A stretch of DNA of 38,487 bases, taken from assembly GCA_937863225.1 (NCBI GenBank), contig CALMEI010000005.1, positions 1 to 38,487 on the forward strand, in the 5' to 3' direction. Both the position numbers and the translations under genes were made by a program. Below the pieces are notes generated by a model. It ran no database searches. It was not told the origin of the DNA and saw only the letters and a program-made list of their open reading frames with translations. Of this stretch, positions 33,936 through 38,487 are shown piece after piece (positions within the stretch are counted from its first letter, which is position 1; every line of letters begins with the position of its first letter). The DNA is from an uncultured Polaromonas sp. (GTDB taxonomy: Bacteria > Pseudomonadota > Gammaproteobacteria > Burkholderiales > Burkholderiaceae_C).

Positions 33936-34739
33936 ATGTTTTCCAAAGAAAACCTTGATTGGAGAAGTTTGGGTCAAACGGTGTTGCCACCGCTTTTGGG
34001 TTTGATGCTGTTAGTTGGAGCTTGGGCTGCTATCTCTGCTGCTACGGCTGGTAGCATCCCAACACCGATCGATACTTTTAAGCAGGCTGTACAAATATTC
34101 TCGGATCCGTTCTACCGCAAAGGTCCAAACGATCAAGGTGTTGGCTGGAATATTTTGATGTCACTTGAACGTGTGGCCATCGGATTCGGATTAGCAGCGC
34201 TTGTCGGAATTCCTACCGGCTTTGCCATAGGACGATTTGAGTTTTTAAGCCGCATGTTCAATCCGTTGATCAGTTTACTTAGACCTGTTTCACCTTTGGC
34301 ATGGTTACCCATTGGTTTATTGGTATTCAAAGGCGCAAACCCGGCAGCCATCTGGACCATTTTTATCTGCTCGATTTGGCCCATGATCATTAATACCGCT
34401 GTGGGCGTACAACGGGTTCCACAGGACTATATGAATGTTGCGAAGGTACTCAATTTGTCTGAATGGAAAATTGTGACAAAAATACTCTTCCCATCGGTTT
34501 TGCCATACATGCTCACAGGTGTACGTTTGGCGGTGGGTACTGCATGGCTGGTCATTGTGGCTGCTGAAATGCTGACGGGAGGGGTTGGCATCGGCTTTTG
34601 GGTTTGGGACGAATGGAATAACTTGAACGTCAAAAACATCATCATCGCCATATTCGTTATAGGCATAGTTGGTCTGATTTTGGAGTATGCCTTGATCAAA
34701 ATAGCCACAGCTTTTACCTTTGAAGAAGTTAAAAACTAA
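33936..34739 (+). CDS. nrtB: Nitrate/nitrite ABC transporter permease
   Basis: This is the membrane subunit of the nitrate importer (binding-protein-dependent permease family). It has 267 residues and about six helices. The EAA-loop region reads VAKVLNLSEWKIVTKILFPSVLPYMLTGVRLAVGTAWLVIVAAEM. MLLVGAWAAISAATAGSIPTPIDTF near the start is typical of NrtB. AAGGAA precedes the ATG. It lies 11 nt after nrtA and 9 nt before the ATPase gene. Confidence 0.94.
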   Translation: MFSKENLDWRSLGQTVLPPLLGLMLLVGAWAAISAATAGSIPTPIDTFKQAVQIFSDPFYRKGPNDQGVGWNILMSLERVAIGFGLAALVGIPTGFAIGRFEFLSRMFNPLISLLRPVSPLAWLPIGLLVFKGANPAAIWTIFICSIWPMIINTAVGVQRVPQDYMNVAKVLNLSEWKIVTKILFPSVLPYMLTGVRLAVGTAWLVIVAAEMLTGGVGIGFWVWDEWNNLNVKNIIIAIFVIGIVGLILEYALIKIATAFTFEEVKN

Positions 34740-34748
34740 GGATTCAGA

Positions 34749-35585
34749 ATGAGTGACAATTTAAGCAGCAAATACATCGAGATTCAAGATGTTGAGCAAA
34801 CATTCAAGACTAAAAAAGGTTCTTTTTGTGCCTTGCAAAATGTGAATTTGAATGTCGCCAAAGGTGAGTTTGTAACCCTCATTGGGCACTCAGGATGCGG
34901 TAAATCAACTTTGCTGAACCTGATTGCGGGTCTTACAACGCCGACGAAAGGTGCTCTTTTGTTAAACAATCGTGAAATTGCTGGACCAGGTCCAGAGCGA
35001 GCCGTCGTATTCCAAAATCATTCACTGTTACCTTGGCTCACATGCCATGAAAATGTCTACTTGGGTGTTGAGCGTGTTTTTGGTGCAGGCGACAAAAATG
35101 CAGGCGCACCATCAGAGAGCAAAGCACAATTGAAAGAGCGCACCGATGCGGCATTGGCCATGGTTGGCTTAACGGCAGCCGCCCACAAACGCCCTGGTGA
35201 AATATCCGGTGGCATGAAGCAGCGTGTAGGCATCGCCAGAGCTTTGGCAATGGAACCCAAAGTGTTATTGATGGACGAGCCATTTGGTGCGCTGGACGCA
35301 TTAACCAGAGCCAAATTACAAGACGAGTTACTGAGCATCGTTGCACAAACAAACAGCACGGTAGTGATGGTGACACACGATGTGGATGAAGCCGTATTAC
35401 TGAGTGACAAAATCGTGATGCTGACCAATGGCCCGGCTGCGACGATAGGTGAAATCTTAACGGTTGAGTTGTCACGTCCTCGTGACAGGGTGTCTTTGGC
35501 AAAAGATGTGACGTATGCCAATTACCGTCAAGCCGTGATTGACTTTTTATACACGCGCCAAGGGCATGTGGAGAAAGCAGCATGA
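34749..35585 (+). CDS. nrtD: Nitrate/nitrite ABC transporter ATPase
   Basis: This is the single ATPase of the nitrate importer. It has 278 residues. Walker A is GHSGCGKSTLLN, the signature is ISGGMKQRVGIARAL, and Walker B is VLLMDEPFGALDAL, with MVTHDVDEAVLLSD after it. It is a short NrtD form, without the NrtA-like C-terminal regulatory domain that NrtC carries. The stop overlaps the nirB start by 4 nt (ATGA), which ties import to reduction. Confidence 0.93.
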   Translation: MSDNLSSKYIEIQDVEQTFKTKKGSFCALQNVNLNVAKGEFVTLIGHSGCGKSTLLNLIAGLTTPTKGALLLNNREIAGPGPERAVVFQNHSLLPWLTCHENVYLGVERVFGAGDKNAGAPSESKAQLKERTDAALAMVGLTAAAHKRPGEISGGMKQRVGIARALAMEPKVLLMDEPFGALDALTRAKLQDELLSIVAQTNSTVVMVTHDVDEAVLLSDKIVMLTNGPAATIGEILTVELSRPRDRVSLAKDVTYANYRQAVIDFLYTRQGHVEKAA

Positions 35586-38041
35586 AAAAACTCAAACTGG
35601 TGATGGTGGGTAACGGCATGGCAGGCGTGCGCACCATTGAAGAGCTTCTTAAAATTGCGCCCGACTTGTACGACATCACCATTTTTGGTGCTGAACCGCA
35701 ACCCAACTACAACCGTATTTTGCTCAGCCCAGTCTTAGCTGGCGAGCAGACTTTGGACGAGATCGTCCTGAACTCTTGGGATTGGTATAAAGACAACAAC
35801 ATCACCTTGCATGCAGGTAAAAAAGTGGTGAACGTGAACCGCGCACGTCGAACGGTAACAGCCGATGATGGCTTAGAAGTTGAATACGACCGTTTATTGT
35901 TGTGCACTGGTTCTAACGCATTTATCTTGCCTATCCCTGGCAAAGATTTAGATGGCGTGATTGCATACCGTGACATTGCGGATACCAATGCCATGATTGA
36001 AGCGTCCACCCAATACAAAAATGCAGTTGTCATCGGTGGCGGTTTGCTGGGCTTAGAAGCTGCCAATGGCTTAATGCTGCGTGGCATGAACGTCACTGTG
36101 GTTCATGTGATGCCTACTTTGATGGAGCGACAGCTGGATGCTGTTGCCGGTGGTTTGTTACAAAAATCGCTGCAAGAGCGTGGCTTAAAGTTTGTCATGG
36201 GCGGGCAAACAGAAAAATTAATTGGTGATGCTGATTATGAGGGTGAAGCGGGTGCAACAGGTCGTGTGAAAGCATTGCAGTTCAAAGATGGCACACAAAT
36301 CCCTGCTGATTTGGTGGTGATGGCTGTTGGCATTCGACCCAACACCGAACTGGCTGAGAAAATTGGTTTGCATTGCAACCGTGGCATCGTGGTCACCGAT
36401 ACCTTGCAAACTGTGACTGATGCACGAATTTACTCAGTAGGTGAATGTGCGGCGCATCGTGGCATAGCGTACGGTTTGGTTGCACCGCTGTTTGAACAGG
36501 CTAAAGTTGCAGCGAATCACTTGGCTGAGCACGGTATTGGCCGTTACAACGGTTCGATGACATCTACCAAACTGAAAGTCACAGGTATTGATTTGTTCAG
36601 TGCAGGAGAGTTTCAAGGCGGAGAAGGCACTGAAGAATTGGTGATGAGCGACCCGTTTGGTGGAGTCTACAAAAAACTGGTGATCAAAGACGAGAAATTG
36701 GTTGGCGCCTGCTTGTACGGCGACACCGTCGATGGCAGTTACTACTTCAAGCTGCTGCGTGATGGACGCAACGTTGCAGATATCCGCGACAAGTTAATGT
36801 TTGGCGAATCCAATATCGGCGACGTAGGTCACGAAGGACACAGCAAAGCGGCAACCATGCCTGACGATGCCGAGGTTTGCGGTTGCAATGGTGTGAGCAA
36901 AGGTGCGATTTGCAAAGCCATCAAAGACAAAGGTTTATTCACTCTTGATGAAGTCAGAAAATACACCAAAGCCAGCGCGTCTTGCGGTTCATGCACCGGT
37001 TTGGTGGAACAACTGTTGATGATTACCGCAGGTGGTGACTATTCCGCCACACCCAAGCTCAAAGCCATGTGTGGTTGCACCGAACACGGGCACCAAGCTG
37101 TGCGTGAAGCGATTGTCAAACACAAACTTCTCACCATTGAAAGCGTTTACAAGTTCATGGAGTGGAAATCAGCGACAGGTTGTGCTTCATGCCGTCCAGC
37201 CATCAATTACTATTTGATCAGCACTTGGCCCAAAGAAGCGAAAGATGACCCGCAAAGCCGTTTTGTCAACGAGCGCAGCCATGCCAACATTCAAAAGGAT
37301 GGCACCTACTCTGTGATACCACGCATGTGGGGAGGTGAAACCACATCAAGTGAGCTGCGCCGCATTGCCGACGCGGTGGATAAATACAAAATTCCCACGG
37401 TCAAAGTCACAGGTGGCCAGCGGATTGATTTGCTGGGCGTTAAAAAAGAAGATTTGATCAGTGTCTGGAAAGACATCGGCATGCCTTCTGGCCATGCCTA
37501 CGCCAAGGCTTTGCGCACTGTTAAAACTTGCGTCGGCTCCGAGTGGTGTCGCATGGGCACACAAGATTCGACCCAAATGGGCAAGGATTTAGAACGCGCA
37601 ATGTGGCGCATGTACGCGCCACACAAAGTCAAGTTTGCGGTGTCGGGCTGCCCGCGCAACTGTGCGGAAGCGGGCATCAAAGACGTGGGCATCATTGGTG
37701 TGGACAGCGGTTGGGAAATGTACATCGCAGGCAATGGTGGCATCAAAACAGAGGTTGCACATTTCTTGGTCAAAGTCAAAACCGCTGCTGAGGTGTTGGA
37801 ATACACGGGTGCTTTTTGTGAACTGTACCGACAAGAAGGTTGGTATCTGGAGCGCACTGTGCATTTTGTCAACCGCGTGGGCATGGACTACGTGAAGAAA
37901 AGAATATTGGAAGACCATGCCGGTCGCCAAGTCCTGTGGGAACGATTGCAGTTTGCGCTGGATGGCGAACCTGATCCTTGGTTTGATTTCAAAGAAGCCG
38001 AAGTCGATACGCGTCAATTTGGCAAGCTTACTCTGGTTTGA
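35582..38041 (+). CDS. nirB: Assimilatory nitrite reductase NAD(P)H large subunit
   Basis: This cytoplasmic enzyme reduces nitrite to ammonium with six electrons from NAD(P)H. It has 819 residues. The N-terminal FAD/NAD domain has VMVGNGMAGVRTIEELL and VVIGGGLLGLEAANGL. Two BFD-like [2Fe-2S] modules follow (CGCNGVSKG from about C433, and CGCTEHGH with CASCRPAINYYL). The sulfite-reductase domain binds sirohaem and [4Fe-4S] through C650, C656, C690 and C694 (TCVGSEWC and SGCPRNCAEAG). All cofactor residues are present. It is coupled to nrtD by ATGA. The usual close spacing to nirD is broken by a repeat in the 133-nt gap. Confidence 0.97.
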   Translation: MKKLKLVMVGNGMAGVRTIEELLKIAPDLYDITIFGAEPQPNYNRILLSPVLAGEQTLDEIVLNSWDWYKDNNITLHAGKKVVNVNRARRTVTADDGLEVEYDRLLLCTGSNAFILPIPGKDLDGVIAYRDIADTNAMIEASTQYKNAVVIGGGLLGLEAANGLMLRGMNVTVVHVMPTLMERQLDAVAGGLLQKSLQERGLKFVMGGQTEKLIGDADYEGEAGATGRVKALQFKDGTQIPADLVVMAVGIRPNTELAEKIGLHCNRGIVVTDTLQTVTDARIYSVGECAAHRGIAYGLVAPLFEQAKVAANHLAEHGIGRYNGSMTSTKLKVTGIDLFSAGEFQGGEGTEELVMSDPFGGVYKKLVIKDEKLVGACLYGDTVDGSYYFKLLRDGRNVADIRDKLMFGESNIGDVGHEGHSKAATMPDDAEVCGCNGVSKGAICKAIKDKGLFTLDEVRKYTKASASCGSCTGLVEQLLMITAGGDYSATPKLKAMCGCTEHGHQAVREAIVKHKLLTIESVYKFMEWKSATGCASCRPAINYYLISTWPKEAKDDPQSRFVNERSHANIQKDGTYSVIPRMWGGETTSSELRRIADAVDKYKIPTVKVTGGQRIDLLGVKKEDLISVWKDIGMPSGHAYAKALRTVKTCVGSEWCRMGTQDSTQMGKDLERAMWRMYAPHKVKFAVSGCPRNCAEAGIKDVGIIGVDSGWEMYIAGNGGIKTEVAHFLVKVKTAAEVLEYTGAFCELYRQEGWYLERTVHFVNRVGMDYVKKRILEDHAGRQVLWERLQFALDGEPDPWFDFKEAEVDTRQFGKLTLV

Positions 38042-38055
38042 TTAAAATTTATCAA

Positions 38056-38123
38056 AATATTTAACAAATTAGCCTGTAGATGGCATATTTATTGCCTACT
38101 GCGCTATTTAATTTATAGCATAT
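38056..38123 (+). repeat. Dispersed palindromic repeat, copy G (between nirB and nirD)
   Basis: AGCCTGTAGATGGCATATTT, ATTGCCTACTGCGCTATTTA and ATTTATAGCATATC closely follow the intergenic copy at 3401; both share GCTATTTAATTTATAGCATATC exactly. It occupies half of the 133-nt gap between two genes that need to be co-expressed. Confidence 0.8.
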
Positions 38124-38174
38124 CCAAGAACTGCAAATGAAGTTAAAGCAACTACAACATACGAAGAGGTCAAC

Positions 38175-38487
38175 ATGAGGGAATGGAAGTCAATCTGTAA
38201 AGTCACAGACATTCCAGTCTTGGGCGCACGCCGTGTGCAGCGCGCCAAAGGCATGGATGTGGCGCTGTTTCGCAACGACAAGGACGAGATTTTTGCACTC
38301 TTAGACCGATGCCCTCACAAAGGCGGACCGCTGTCGCAAGGCATTGTGTTTGGCACCAGTGTGGCTTGTCCATTGCATAACTGGACAATTGGATTGACCA
38401 CAGGTTGCGCCAAAGCGCCCGATGAAGGCAGCACTGCTGTATTCAGCGTGCAAGTCAAAGATGATGTGGTGTATTTGAACTCAACCG
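38175..38487 (+). CDS. nirD: Nitrite reductase small subunit (3' end beyond the window)
   Basis: This is the Rieske-type small subunit of the assimilatory nitrite reductase, partner of NirB. 104 residues are visible, and the family is about 105-120, so only a few are missing. The Rieske-like motifs are RCPHKGGPLSQG and CPLHNWTIG, with both cysteine-histidine pairs present. Some NirD proteins lack the cluster ligands; this one keeps them. GAGGT lies 6 nt before the ATG. It should be transcribed with nirB in spite of the repeat-bearing gap. Confidence 0.92.
   Translation, partial: MREWKSICKVTDIPVLGARRVQRAKGMDVALFRNDKDEIFALLDRCPHKGGPLSQGIVFGTSVACPLHNWTIGLTTGCAKAPDEGSTAVFSVQVKDDVVYLNST

Noticed and set aside
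1-38487. CRISPR array, prophage integrase, complete insertion sequence, tRNA or rRNA
   Set aside because: No regularly spaced direct repeats, no transposase or integrase gene and no tRNA cloverleaf were seen on either strand by inspection.

Overview
The window looks like a chromosome segment of a betaproteobacterium, most likely Burkholderiales and close to the Comamonadaceae (Limnohabitans/Rhodoferax type). The reasons are the mltG-tmk-holB block, a Bug/TctC-type binding protein, a divergent urt/ure locus, a ccmABCDEFGHI operon, and a dispersed palindromic repeat whose arms are rich in GCTAT/ATAGC. Base composition is moderate, about half GC by eye. The taxonomic call is inference, because no rRNA or tRNA gene is present.

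Layout. (1) 1-3400: oligopeptidase A, an exported glutaredoxin-like protein and a universal stress protein. (2) 3400-3880: non-coding, with one copy of the dispersed repeat and two candidate structured small RNAs. (3) 3880-7016, minus strand: an accessory block with a single-chain restriction-modification enzyme, a small PBECR-type nuclease-like protein and an acidic partner. It follows the mltG-tmk-holB operon (7041-9907) by only 24 nt. (4) 9973-10959: ygfZ. (5) 11062-14489: a malonate-use cluster with a Bug-type binding protein, a crotonase-family enzyme and the malonyl-CoA synthetase MatB. (6) 14482-20745, minus strand: the complete cytochrome c maturation operon ccmABCDEFGHI. (7) 20794-25768, minus strand: urease genes ureA-J-B-C-E-F-G, with no ureD. 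(8) 26081-31808, plus strand: the urea ABC importer urtABCDE. (9) 31813-38487, plus strand: the regulator NasT, the nitrate/nitrite importer nrtABD and the assimilatory nitrite reductase nirB plus nirD. NirD runs off the window end.

Regions 7-9 form one nitrogen-scavenging block. Urea enters through Urt and is split by urease. Nitrate or nitrite enters through Nrt and nitrite is reduced to ammonium by NirBD. The controls can be read from the DNA. The ure and urt operons diverge from a shared region with one sigma-54 promoter facing each way and an NtrC-like dyad between them. The nrt-nir operon has a sigma-54 promoter followed by two hairpins with identical AAAGGC hexaloops. The second hairpin overlaps an intrinsic terminator, which is the arrangement expected for antitermination by the ANTAR protein encoded just upstream.

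The less ordinary features are the PBECR-like pair beside the restriction enzyme, the tandem non-coding RNAs, the missing ureD and nasS, and the dispersed repeat. The repeat has entered tmk, ygfZ and the crotonase gene in frame, and it appears to encode signal-peptide cores of UreJ and UrtB.
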